A stretch of 64,000 bases of DNA from Fidelibacterota bacterium (GTDB lineage: Bacteria > Fidelibacterota > Fidelibacteria > Fidelibacterales > Fidelibacteraceae): the NCBI GenBank assembly GCA_028716785.1, contig JAQUPD010000007.1:1-64000 (forward strand). Reading direction: 5' to 3'. Positions 7,765-15,520 of the stretch are shown here, piece by piece (the first letter of the stretch is position 1; each line of letters starts with the position of its first letter). The notes under the pieces are model-generated. The model searched no databases. It saw nothing but the letters and a program-made list of their open reading frames with translations, and was not told where the DNA came from. Position numbers and translations under genes: made by a program.

Positions 7765-9021
7765 ATGTCGTCTTTGCTTTTAAAACAGGTAATCTTTAAA
7801 AATCAATCCGTGGATATTTATATTGAAAATAACCGCATTCAAAAAATTGACACAACATTATCAGTCCATGCTGATGAATGTGTAGATTATAAAAATCAAA
7901 AAACAATTCTTCCAGCCTTTTATAATGGTCATACCCATGCTGCTATGACTCTTCTTCGGGGTTATGCAGATGATTTACCGCTTTTTGAATGGCTTAATAA
8001 TTATATCTGGCCTTCAGAAGTAAAATTTACTAAAAAGCATATTCAAGTGGGCACGCAACTGGCATGCCTTGAAATGATTCATTCCGGAACCGTCTTTTTT
8101 AACGACATGTATTGGCATCATCCCGTTGTTATTAAAACTGCAACAGATATGGGACTCCGCGTATGCTCGGGACCTATTTTTCTAGATACTCTGGGGTCAA
8201 AAAGTCAAAAAATCCAACAAATAGCGTTGAAAAAATTTCTTCAAAAATATAAGACATTTTCACCTACAGTTATCCCATCACTTGGTGTTCATGCAATTTA
8301 TAGCGTTTATCCAAAAACGTTGGAACGTCTTAAAAAAGTATTAGATGACTATGATTTTTTCTTTCATATCCACTTAAGTGAAACACAAAAAGAGGTTGAA
8401 GATTGCCTGAAAGAGCATGGCTGCACTCCTGCAGAGTATTTGGATAAAAAGGGACTCCTTTCTCCAAAAACACTTATTGCCCATGGAATTCATTTAACAA
8501 AAGATGAACTAAAACTTCTTGCAGATCGAGGTGCTACGGTGGTTCACATGCCAGTCTCCAATATGAAGTTAAGCAATGGTTTTTTTGATTGCACTGCTGC
8601 TAATGAGCTTGGAGTAAATGTTATCCTCGGGACAGATGGTGCCTCATCCAATAATTGTCTTGACATGATGGGTGAAATGAAAACCGCTTCTTTATTTGCT
8701 AAACATGCCTTGCAAAATGTAACGGCTATGCCGGCTCAAAAAGTCTTTCACATGGCAACACAAGCAGCAGCTGAAACGTTTGGACTCCAGGCTGGTGTTA
8801 TTGAGGAAGGAAAACTGGCTGATGCCATCCTTGTGGATTTGAATAATACTCGCCTTGTTCCTGGCTATAACATCCTTTCCGATATGGTTTACAGTGCTGA
8901 TTCATCCTGTATAGATTCCGTGATATGTAATGGACGCTTTCTTATGAAAAATAAACAGATTAAAGGTGAAGACGCGATTATTGAAAAGGCCCTGAGATTA
9001 AAGGTAGGTATTTCTGAATGA
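7765..9021 (+). CDS. mtaD: 5-methylthioadenosine/S-adenosylhomocysteine deaminase family
   Basis: Amidohydrolase of 418 residues that should deaminate SAH or MTA to the inosyl compounds. Zinc ligands are visible: HTH (His56, His58), the HIHLSE histidine, HGIHL, and Asp of GTDGASSNN. The segment AAMTLLRGYADDLPLFEWL is typical of the MTA/SAH deaminase subfamily rather than guanine deaminase. The ATG at 7765 has AAAGG eight bases upstream and is preferred over an in-frame TTG at 7759. It is the last gene of the serA operon, 33 bp after the MauE-like gene. Exact substrate is uncertain within the SsnA/MtaD group. Confidence 0.88.
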   Translation: MSSLLLKQVIFKNQSVDIYIENNRIQKIDTTLSVHADECVDYKNQKTILPAFYNGHTHAAMTLLRGYADDLPLFEWLNNYIWPSEVKFTKKHIQVGTQLACLEMIHSGTVFFNDMYWHHPVVIKTATDMGLRVCSGPIFLDTLGSKSQKIQQIALKKFLQKYKTFSPTVIPSLGVHAIYSVYPKTLERLKKVLDDYDFFFHIHLSETQKEVEDCLKEHGCTPAEYLDKKGLLSPKTLIAHGIHLTKDELKLLADRGATVVHMPVSNMKLSNGFFDCTAANELGVNVILGTDGASSNNCLDMMGEMKTASLFAKHALQNVTAMPAQKVFHMATQAAAETFGLQAGVIEEGKLADAILVDLNNTRLVPGYNILSDMVYSADSSCIDSVICNGRFLMKNKQIKGEDAIIEKALRLKVGISE

Positions 9022-9062
9022 CCTCTAAATTTAGCTGGGGGATAACTTAAAAGGAGTTTAGT

Positions 9063-10592
9063 ATGCAAAATTTTTCAGTATCACCTGATGGTGAAAAATT
9101 CCTGATTCCAACGGAAGAAGAAGAGTTAAAAGAACGGGATGAAGTTTTACGGATAACAGAAGAGCAGCGCAAACTCGGCCGTGAGATTGTGGCCGTCCAG
9201 GGGATGGGTTTTGTTGGTTGTGTGATGGCAGCCGTGGTTGCCGATTCGGAAAATGAAAAAGGCGAACCCTGGTATTTTGTCCATGGCCAGCAACGGGCGT
9301 CTGTCCGTTCTTACTGGAAAGTGCATAAAATAAACATGGGGATTCCTCCCGTGAAATCATCGGATAAAGAGGTGAAAAGGATTTTTAAATCCACAATATT
9401 GGAAAAGAAGACATTCAGGGCAACATTCCGAAATGAAGCCTTTGAGGTGGCGGATGTAGTTGTCGTTGATATTCAGCTGGATGCCACAAAACCTGCCTTT
9501 GGTGAAGCAGAAAAGGGTTTCTGTGACCTGGCGGCTTTCAGGGACGGGATTCGGAATCTTGGAAAGCATATTCAACCCCATTGCCTGGTTCTTGTGGAAA
9601 CCACGGTCCCTCCCGGGACATGTGAACGAGTTGTGAAGCCGATCTTGGAAGAGGAATTCACCCGTCGGGGTATTGACATTGAAAAGCATCCACCCCTTAT
9701 TGCCCACTCTTATGAACGGGTCATGCCCGGGGCAAAATATGTAAGCTCTATTCGCGATTTCTGGCGTGTGTATTCCGGAGTGAACGGGGAAAGCAAACGG
9801 CGGGCAGAGGAATTTTTATCTCGTGTGATTGATGTACAAAACTTTCCCCTTACAGAACTGGAAGATACCAATGCATCCGAAATGGCGAAAGTCATGGAAA
9901 ATTCTTACCGAGCAATCAATATTGCACTTACCCTCGAATGGGCCCGGTTTGCGGAAAAAATAGGTGTGGATATATTTAAAGTCCGGAATGCTATCCGAAA
10001 ACGCAAAGGCACGCATGACAACCTTCTCCGTCCCAGCCTGGGCGTAGGCGGTTATTGCCTGACAAAAGACCCGGTCCTGGCAAACTGGTCCATGCAAAAC
10101 CTTTTTGGTATTGATGATATGCTGGATATGGCCATCGAGTCGGTGAATATTAACGATACAATGCCCCTTCATACCATTGAACTCATTCAGGAAGTGATTC
10201 CCAATCTGAAAGATGTAAAAATCACGGTGTTGGGAGTCTCTTATCTTGAGGAATTGGGTGATACACGCCACTCTCCTTCAGCGACTTTGGTAAAATTCCT
10301 CAATGAGGCCTGGGCGGTGGTAAAAGCCCACGATCCCTATGTAGATTTCTGGCCTGAAATGGAAAATGCCCCCCTCTATGTCGATCTGAAAAAAGCCCTG
10401 AAAGATGCTGAAGTTGTTATATTTGCTGTAGGACATAAAGTATATAAAGATCTGCAGCCGGAAAAAGTCCTGTCTATGACAGGCACAAAACCACTGATCA
10501 TCGATTGCTCGGATTTCATCAGCGACACCAAAATCCGCCAGTATCTTGATCTCGGATGCTCTTTCCGTGGCGTAGGAAAGGGAATCAAATAA
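9063..10592 (+). CDS. Nucleotide-sugar (UDP-sugar) dehydrogenase
   Basis: NAD-dependent oxidation of a UDP-hexose to the uronic acid. GMGFVG dinucleotide loop at 47-52, ETTVPPGTCERV, and the catalytic GVGGYCLTKD with Cys332. It is longer (509 aa) than usual UgdH/WecC-type enzymes (~430), with an acidic N-terminal extension before the Rossmann fold and an insert around 60-110. AAAGGAG precedes the start. Codons here are GC-richer (many CGG, GTG, CTG) than in neighbours, suggesting acquisition from another lineage. No glycosyltransferases are adjacent, so the polysaccharide it serves is unknown. Confidence 0.88.
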   Translation: MQNFSVSPDGEKFLIPTEEEELKERDEVLRITEEQRKLGREIVAVQGMGFVGCVMAAVVADSENEKGEPWYFVHGQQRASVRSYWKVHKINMGIPPVKSSDKEVKRIFKSTILEKKTFRATFRNEAFEVADVVVVDIQLDATKPAFGEAEKGFCDLAAFRDGIRNLGKHIQPHCLVLVETTVPPGTCERVVKPILEEEFTRRGIDIEKHPPLIAHSYERVMPGAKYVSSIRDFWRVYSGVNGESKRRAEEFLSRVIDVQNFPLTELEDTNASEMAKVMENSYRAINIALTLEWARFAEKIGVDIFKVRNAIRKRKGTHDNLLRPSLGVGGYCLTKDPVLANWSMQNLFGIDDMLDMAIESVNINDTMPLHTIELIQEVIPNLKDVKITVLGVSYLEELGDTRHSPSATLVKFLNEAWAVVKAHDPYVDFWPEMENAPLYVDLKKALKDAEVVIFAVGHKVYKDLQPEKVLSMTGTKPLIIDCSDFISDTKIRQYLDLGCSFRGVGKGIK

Positions 10593-10594
10593 CA

Positions 10595-10610
10595 CCGGAC
10601 TTCAGTCCGG
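10595..10610. terminator. Short hairpin after the dehydrogenase gene
   Basis: CCGGAC-TTCA-GTCCGG, a perfect 6-bp stem with a tetraloop three bases after the stop codon. No T-run follows, so it may be a repeat or a processing site rather than a true intrinsic terminator. Confidence 0.4.
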
Positions 10611-10668
10611 GAAACTAAGAGCAAAAGAAAACCAACCCTTATCTTCACTCAAGAGAATCCCAAAAAAT

Positions 10669-11484
10669 ATAAAACGCATAATTCTTTTTTTCACCATACT
10701 ACTCCTTTTGTTTTCCTGCATCCAGTTGGGAAAAAGGGAGGCCGATCATCCGGAATATCTTACAGTCATGACATACAACATACATCACGGAGCCGGTATT
10801 GACGGAGTTTTTGATTTAGACCGGATTGCTGATCTCATTCGGGAATCGGGAGCAGATCTTGTGGCTCTCCAGGAAGTTGATGTGAAGACTGAAAGAGCTC
10901 AGGGTCTTCATACAATGGAATACCTTTCAGAAAAATTGGATATGGAATGGGTGTTCGGACAAAACCTCTCTTTTCAGGGGGGAGGTTATGGAAATGGCAT
11001 TTTGTCCAGATATCCCATTGAATCATGGGCCAATGAGCATTTTCCGCCTTATCTTGAAGGTGAACAACGGGGATTGTTACAAACAGTGATCCGTTGTCAG
11101 GGGTTGACTATCGCTTTTTGGAACACCCATCTGGATCATCGCCCTGCCGACAAAGAAAGACAAGAAAGTATAGCCATTATACTCGAAAAAGCTGATTCTA
11201 TTTTTTTTCCATTTATCCTTGCTGGTGATTTTAATGATACACCAGATAGCCCAGCCATTCAAGCACTCTCCACTAAATTTTTAGATACATGGCTGATAGT
11301 AGGAAATGGTAAAGGATATACATTCCCAGCTGATTCTGCTTATCGGCGAATCGATTATCTTTTTTTCAAAAATCCTCCCCATTCACACTTCCAATTAAAA
11401 CCCATCAAATCAACTGTTTATAAAACTCTTGCATCTGATCATTTGCCCTATATCACTGTTTTTAAACTCATCGAAATGAAATAA
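10669..11484 (+). CDS. Endonuclease/exonuclease/phosphatase lipoprotein, start codon lost
   Basis: The catalytic domain is complete: TYNIHHG, LQEVD, NTHLDHR, AGDFNDTPDS and ASDHLP are the metal- and phosphate-binding motifs of the DNase I/synaptojanin-like superfamily. Upstream of the nearest legal start (TTG at 10708) the frame continues and encodes a textbook lipoprotein signal, IKRIILFFTILLLLFSC. Its first codon is ATA at 10669 where ATG is expected. Either the ATG has mutated (silencing or weakening the gene), ATA is used, or there is a base error. Coordinates start at that ATA. The first half is GC-richer than the second. Confidence 0.75.
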   Translation: MKRIILFFTILLLLFSCIQLGKREADHPEYLTVMTYNIHHGAGIDGVFDLDRIADLIRESGADLVALQEVDVKTERAQGLHTMEYLSEKLDMEWVFGQNLSFQGGGYGNGILSRYPIESWANEHFPPYLEGEQRGLLQTVIRCQGLTIAFWNTHLDHRPADKERQESIAIILEKADSIFFPFILAGDFNDTPDSPAIQALSTKFLDTWLIVGNGKGYTFPADSAYRRIDYLFFKNPPHSHFQLKPIKSTVYKTLASDHLPYITVFKLIEMK

Positions 11485-11515
11485 AACGTTTAAATTCCCA
11501 TCTATGAGGCGGAAA

Positions 11516-11742
11516 GTGATAACAGCTTTTTGTAACAGGAAAATTATCACCTCTATGATCGTGAGAGGCAAGGCATTTTCAAAGGGTGAAAAATCAAATT
11601 TGATTCTTGTCTAAACATCTCAAGAACTTTCATGAAACATAGCTCGAAGAAATTTTGTCTTTTTTTGAAATTTTGGATATTTTTCTCTTCCTTGAATACC
11701 TCATGATCGAAAAGTTGTTTTCCCTTGTGATAACCTCACGAA
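11516..11742 (+). promoter_or_regulatory. Possible structured leader upstream of corA
   Basis: The 300-bp gap 11485-11784 contains GTGATAA/TTATCAC arms (11516-11522 and 11544-11550) and CCTCT/AGAGG (11550-11554 and 11564-11568). The strings ATGATCG and GTGATAA recur downstream (11703-11709, 11727-11733), and CTCACGA at 11736 can pair with TCGTGAG near 11559. This could be a magnesium-responsive leader, but it does not match the M-box consensus I know. Confidence 0.3.
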
Positions 11743-11784
11743 ATTTTGTAAGACTTATATAAATTAAACATAAAGGAAATTATT

Positions 11785-12855
11785 ATGACTTTAAAAAACA
11801 GAGCCTCTCATAAATTTCAAAAAGTTGCCTTGCCACCTGGGAGTCTTGTCTATACAGGCAAGCAAACCATGGAAGCCGTTGAAATACATCTTATCGATTA
11901 TAATGGCAATACCTTTCAAGAAAAAGAACTTTCAAAAATTGATGATATCTTGCCTTTTAAAGAACTCCCTACCGTTACGTGGGTAAATATCAATGGGCTC
12001 TACAATATTGAACTTATCGAAAAAATTGGACAACTTTTTTCTATCCATCCCTTAATTCTTGAAGACATCTTGAGTATTAATCAACGCCCCAAAATGGAAG
12101 AATATGAAAATATTCTTTTTATCGTTTTAAGAATACTACGCTATCATGATGAGACAAACTCTGTGGAGTCTGAACAGGTTAGTTTTATTCTTGGAAATAA
12201 TTTTCTTTTTACTTTTCAGGAAAAACCTGGAGATGTTTTTGATCCCGTTCGTGCTCGCTTACGCCAAAATAAGGGAAAAATCCGCACGTTAGGTCCTGAT
12301 TATTTAGCCTATTCATTAATTGATGCAATTGTGGACAATTATTTTTTGGTATTAGAAAAAATAGGCGATTGGATTGAAGACCTTGAGGACAGGCTTATTC
12401 AAAATCCTACTCATGATATTTTAAAAAATTTGCACAATTTAAAACGGGAATTAATCAATCTTCGCAAATCGGTCTGGCCTTTACGAGATCTTTTAAGTGG
12501 ACTTGAACGAAGTGACTCCCCTCTCATTCAAAAAACAACTGTGATATATTTACGGGATGTCTATGATCATACTATTCAAATTATTGATACTATTGAAAGT
12601 TATCGGGATATTGTTTCAGGAATGCTGGATACGTATCTGTCAAGTGTGAGTAACAAAATGAATGAAATCATGAAAGTCCTTACAATCATTGCAACCATTT
12701 TTATCCCCCTTACCTTTATTGCTGGAGTTTACGGGATGAATTTTGAATACATGCCAGAACTCCATTGGAAATGGGGCTATCCAGTAGTGTGGCTTGTCAT
12801 GATAGCTATTGCTTTATTTATGGTCATTTTTTTTCGAAAAAAGAAATGGTTATAG
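11785..12855 (+). CDS. corA: Magnesium/cobalt transporter CorA
   Basis: Pentameric Mg2+ channel of the inner membrane. 356 residues: an N-terminal cytoplasmic domain with EDILSINQRPKMEEY, a long helical stalk, and two C-terminal membrane helices. The signature YGMN sits at the end of the first helix (GVYGMNFEYMPELHWKWGYP loop). The protein ends in a basic FFRKKKWL tail as usual. AAAGGAAA precedes the ATG. It is monocistronic, with a leader containing inverted repeats upstream. Confidence 0.95.
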   Translation: MTLKNRASHKFQKVALPPGSLVYTGKQTMEAVEIHLIDYNGNTFQEKELSKIDDILPFKELPTVTWVNINGLYNIELIEKIGQLFSIHPLILEDILSINQRPKMEEYENILFIVLRILRYHDETNSVESEQVSFILGNNFLFTFQEKPGDVFDPVRARLRQNKGKIRTLGPDYLAYSLIDAIVDNYFLVLEKIGDWIEDLEDRLIQNPTHDILKNLHNLKRELINLRKSVWPLRDLLSGLERSDSPLIQKTTVIYLRDVYDHTIQIIDTIESYRDIVSGMLDTYLSSVSNKMNEIMKVLTIIATIFIPLTFIAGVYGMNFEYMPELHWKWGYPVVWLVMIAIALFMVIFFRKKKWL

Positions 12856-12885
12856 ATATGAAACAAAAGAGGCAATAATTTTTCT

Positions 12886-12914
12886 TTGACATACAAAAAG
12901 TGAATCCGTATATT
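12886..12914 (+). promoter_or_regulatory. Sigma-70 type promoter for rplU-rpmA
   Basis: TTGACA at 12886-12891, a 17-base spacer, and TATATT at 12909-12914. A GGAGG site follows just before the rplU ATG at 12947. This is the best promoter match in the window. Confidence 0.75.
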
Positions 12915-12946
12915 TTCAAGCTTAAGAAATCTGGAGGCTCAAAAGG

Positions 12947-13261
12947 ATGTACGCAATTGTAGATATATCTGGGAAGCAATACAAAGTAAAGGCTGGCCAG
13001 GAAATTAAAATCCCCTTGCAGAAAAGTGATGCAGGTTCAGAAGTATCCTTTAATTCTGTGATGTTTTTAGAAACCGATGAAGATATAAAAATCGGGACGC
13101 CCTATATTGATAAAGCATTTATCAAAGCTACTGTTGTAAAACATGGGAGAGAGAAAAAAATTATTGTTTTTAAAAAGAAACGGCGTAAAAGATACAACAC
13201 AAAAAATGGTCACCGCCAAGATTTTACTGTTGTAAAAATTGATGAAATCGCCGTGGCTTAG
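12947..13261 (+). CDS. rplU: 50S ribosomal protein L21
   Basis: 104 residues, the normal L21 length. It begins [20 protein letters not shown] and carries the basic [15 protein letters not shown] segment that contacts 23S rRNA. GGAGG ahead of the ATG. It is followed after 14 bp by rpmA, the usual bacterial L21-L27 pair. Confidence 0.97.
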   Translation: MYAIVDISGKQYKVKAGQEIKIPLQKSDAGSEVSFNSVMFLETDEDIKIGTPYIDKAFIKATVVKHGREKKIIVFKKKRRKRYNTKNGHRQDFTVVKIDEIAVA

Positions 13262-13275
13262 AGGGAGTTTTTACA

Positions 13276-13527
13276 ATGGCACATAAAAAAGGATTAGGAA
13301 GCAGTAAAAATGGTCGGGATAGCAATCCCAAATATCTTGGCGTAAAGTATTTTGGGGGTGAATATGTCACAGCGGGTACCATTATAGTTCGTCAGCGCGG
13401 CACAAAATTTTGGCCTGGTGAAAATACTGGTCGCGGTGGAGATGATACAATTTTTGCCAAGGCTGATGGCTATATATCATTTACCAATTCACGAGGACGC
13501 AAAAAAATAAATATTCTACCCAGTTAA
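13276..13527 (+). CDS. rpmA: 50S ribosomal protein L27
   Basis: 83 residues. The mature-type N-terminus [19 protein letters not shown] reaches toward the peptidyl transferase centre. There is no Firmicutes-like cleavable N-terminal extension. GGGAGT precedes the start, and an intrinsic terminator follows. An obg gene, often next in line, is not present here. Confidence 0.97.
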   Translation: MAHKKGLGSSKNGRDSNPKYLGVKYFGGEYVTAGTIIVRQRGTKFWPGENTGRGGDDTIFAKADGYISFTNSRGRKKINILPS

Positions 13528-13550
13528 TTTTTAAATAAATCTCTTTTAAA

Positions 13551-13579
13551 AGGTCTGTTGTTTCGACAGACCTTTTTTT
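13551..13579 (+). terminator. Intrinsic terminator of rplU-rpmA
   Basis: AGGTCTGT, a 7-base loop, ACAGACCT, then a run of seven T. The 8-bp stem is perfect. Confidence 0.9.
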
Positions 13580-13700
13580 GAGATAATAAAATAATTAAGA
13601 CCAAAAATCCTCAAAGCTTAAGTGTCCTCTTGATTCTTTTCTAGAAAAATATTCATTACGAGCCTATCCTACTAAATAAGCATTAATTAATTAATAAATT

Positions 13701-14216
13701 TTATCCATTAGATGCCTGATTGAATAAATAAGCTTCAAGGTAGCGCGCAAAACGCTCAAGTCCTTCCTGATCTTTCTGATCAAAACGGTTGTTTTCAGGA
13801 CTATCAATATCAAGGACGCCCCAGCCTTTATTTTTTTTAAAGAGAGGAATTACAAGTTCAGCACGTGATTCGGGATCACATACTATATGTCCAGAGAAAG
13901 CATAGACATCGTCAATACGTTGTGTTTTACCCTTTTCAAAAGCTACGCCACAAACACCTTTCCCGGGTTTAATTCGTGTACAAGCAGGCTTCCCTTGAAA
14001 AGGTCCTAACACCAATTCATCATCCTTTTCATCATAGAAATAAAACCCAACCCAATTGATCCGAGGTAAAGAATGCCATAAAAGAGAACTTATATTAGCT
14101 GTTAGAGCAATGACATTTTTTTCTTCTTCCATCATTGCTTTAAGTTGACTAAAAAGTGTCTCATAAAAGAATTTTTTATTGGAGTTATAATTGTTGGCTA
14201 TTTCAAACATTTTCAT
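13701..14216 (-). CDS. msrC: Free methionine-(R)-sulfoxide reductase (GAF domain)
   Basis: Reduces free methionine-R-sulfoxide in the cytoplasm. The 171 residues form one GAF domain with the fRMsr cysteines: Cys79 (PACTRI), Cys89 (GVCGVAF) and Cys113 (HIVCDPES). The segment GWGVLDIDSPENNRF is family-typical. A second Met two codons in could be the real start; neither has a clear ribosome binding site. It lies alone between rpmA and a tRNA gene. A plain GAF sensor is unlikely given all three cysteines. Confidence 0.9.
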   Translation of the reverse strand: MKMFEIANNYNSNKKFFYETLFSQLKAMMEEEKNVIALTANISSLLWHSLPRINWVGFYFYDEKDDELVLGPFQGKPACTRIKPGKGVCGVAFEKGKTQRIDDVYAFSGHIVCDPESRAELVIPLFKKNKGWGVLDIDSPENNRFDQKDQEGLERFARYLEAYLFNQASNG

Positions 14217-14271
14217 ATCTCAAGAGAGTCCTTGCTGATAAAAAAGCTTAAACATTCATCCTTTTCTTACG

Positions 14272-14360
14272 CGGAGAGAGAGGGATTCGAACCCCCGGTC
14301 CACCGAAGTGGACGCCGCATTTCGAGTGCGGTGCATTCAACCAAACTCTGCCATCTCTCC
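14272..14360 (-). tRNA. tRNA-Ser (CGA)
   Basis: On the minus strand the 7-bp acceptor GGAGAGA/TCTCTCC is perfect, with discriminator G. The anticodon loop is CTCGAAA with anticodon CGA, and a long variable arm (GTCCAC/GTGGAC) marks a serine tRNA. The T-arm contains GGTTCGAATCC. CCA is not encoded. Length 89 nt. Confidence 0.95.
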
Positions 14361-14489
14361 TAAGATTTAAATTTAAAAGAAATGCTCTTTCTTTAAAAGC
14401 TGGAAAAAAAGACCTACTTCTTTCTTGCATGAATTAGATATTTTTATAAATTTTCCCGATGTTTTGAAAAAAGCATGCAGATAATTATA

Positions 14490-14518
14490 TTGTGCTTCAA
14501 AACGAAAAGGTGTATCTT
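14490..14518 (+). promoter_or_regulatory. Putative promoter of cas6
   Basis: TTGTGC at 14490-14495, 17-base spacer, TATCTT at 14513-14518. It lies 24 bases before the cas6 ATG, leaving room for the GGAAAGG ribosome binding site. Confidence 0.5.
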
Positions 14519-14541
14519 AAGTAATCTGGAAAGGTAAAGTA

Positions 14542-15342
14542 ATGTTTTTAAGACTTATTCTTGCCCCACAAGTTCAGAATTATAGTATTCCAATAAACGT
14601 TAATACTCAAATCCGCCATTTAATTCGGTTAGCCACACGATCGTTTCACCGTTTTTGCGATGAAAGTGTTATTAAAGAACGGGCATGGCAATCTTTTGAT
14701 ACGTTTACTTTTTCACAATTACATATCCCCAATCGAAAAATAAATGAAAATCGGATTATAGGCGGCGAAGAACCCACAACCCTTTATATATCTTCTCCTG
14801 ACACGATATTTATTACTTCTTTAGAAAAAGTTTTTAAAGAGTGGGAAACAATTCAAATTCAAGCCACGCGTTTTACGCTTGTACGAACAGAGTTTGAAGA
14901 AACCCCTCACTTGGAAGATGCTCCTCATTTTACCTGCCTGTCACCCGTGGCTATTACCAGACCACAAAAGTCCAAAAGTTTTATGTTTATTCTTCCTATG
15001 GATTATGATTTAAATTATTACATGACACAGGCTATGCATCGCCGGTATGAAGCTTACTATGGCACGTCACTTGATAATCCAAAACTCAAAGTAGAATTTG
15101 ATCCCGACTATGTCCTTCGGAAAAAAAGCAAAATCACAAAGTTAATTAACATTCACAACTATGAAGATCAGGGATTTTTGAAAGTGAAGAGCTTTTTTTC
15201 TCCCCTCGTTCTTAGAGGAACGCCAGAATTAATTCGTTTTGCTTATGAAGCAGGCCTTGGAGAATTTACCGATTATGGCTTTGGCATGCTTCAACATGTT
15301 GTGCCCGATAAATATATCCGCGGAAGACGAATAACATCATAA
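14542..15342 (+). CDS. cas6: CRISPR endoribonuclease Cas6, solitary
   Basis: Cas6 cuts CRISPR precursor RNA within repeats. The 266 residues show the family layout: an N-terminal RAMP fold starting FLRLILAPQ, the helix TQIRHLIRLATRSFHRF with candidate catalytic His26 and His36, and the glycine-rich loop GLGEFTDYGFG at 238-248 that binds the repeat stem. GGAAAGG lies ahead of the ATG. No other cas gene and no repeat-spacer array are in the window, so it either serves arrays elsewhere or has another RNA target. It is flanked by a tRNA gene and convergent ppdK. Confidence 0.88.
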   Translation: MFLRLILAPQVQNYSIPINVNTQIRHLIRLATRSFHRFCDESVIKERAWQSFDTFTFSQLHIPNRKINENRIIGGEEPTTLYISSPDTIFITSLEKVFKEWETIQIQATRFTLVRTEFEETPHLEDAPHFTCLSPVAITRPQKSKSFMFILPMDYDLNYYMTQAMHRRYEAYYGTSLDNPKLKVEFDPDYVLRKKSKITKLINIHNYEDQGFLKVKSFFSPLVLRGTPELIRFAYEAGLGEFTDYGFGMLQHVVPDKYIRGRRITS

Positions 15343-15461
15343 TTGTAAACTATATATTTAAAAATATTTTTTAACAAATAGCTCATAAAAGTCCTTAACG
15401 TGAATATAAAAACAATTTTTTAGTATAAGTTTTATTTAGACATTTCAATAATTTGAGGATA

Positions 15462-15493
15462 AACAAAGAGCCTTTTTAGCAAGGCTCTTTGTT
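15462..15493 (-). terminator. Terminator between cas6 and ppdK
   Basis: Arms AACAAAGAGCC and GGCTCTTTGTT form an 11-bp perfect stem with a 10-base loop. It sits between convergent genes. T-richness after the hairpin is modest on either strand; it lies closer to the ppdK stop. Confidence 0.7.
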
Positions 15494-15520
15494 GTCTATG
15501 TGTTCTTATCTTGTTATGTT

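Noticed and set aside
11485-11784. M-box magnesium riboswitch
   Set aside because: The conserved M-box segments known to me are not present; only inverted repeats are seen.
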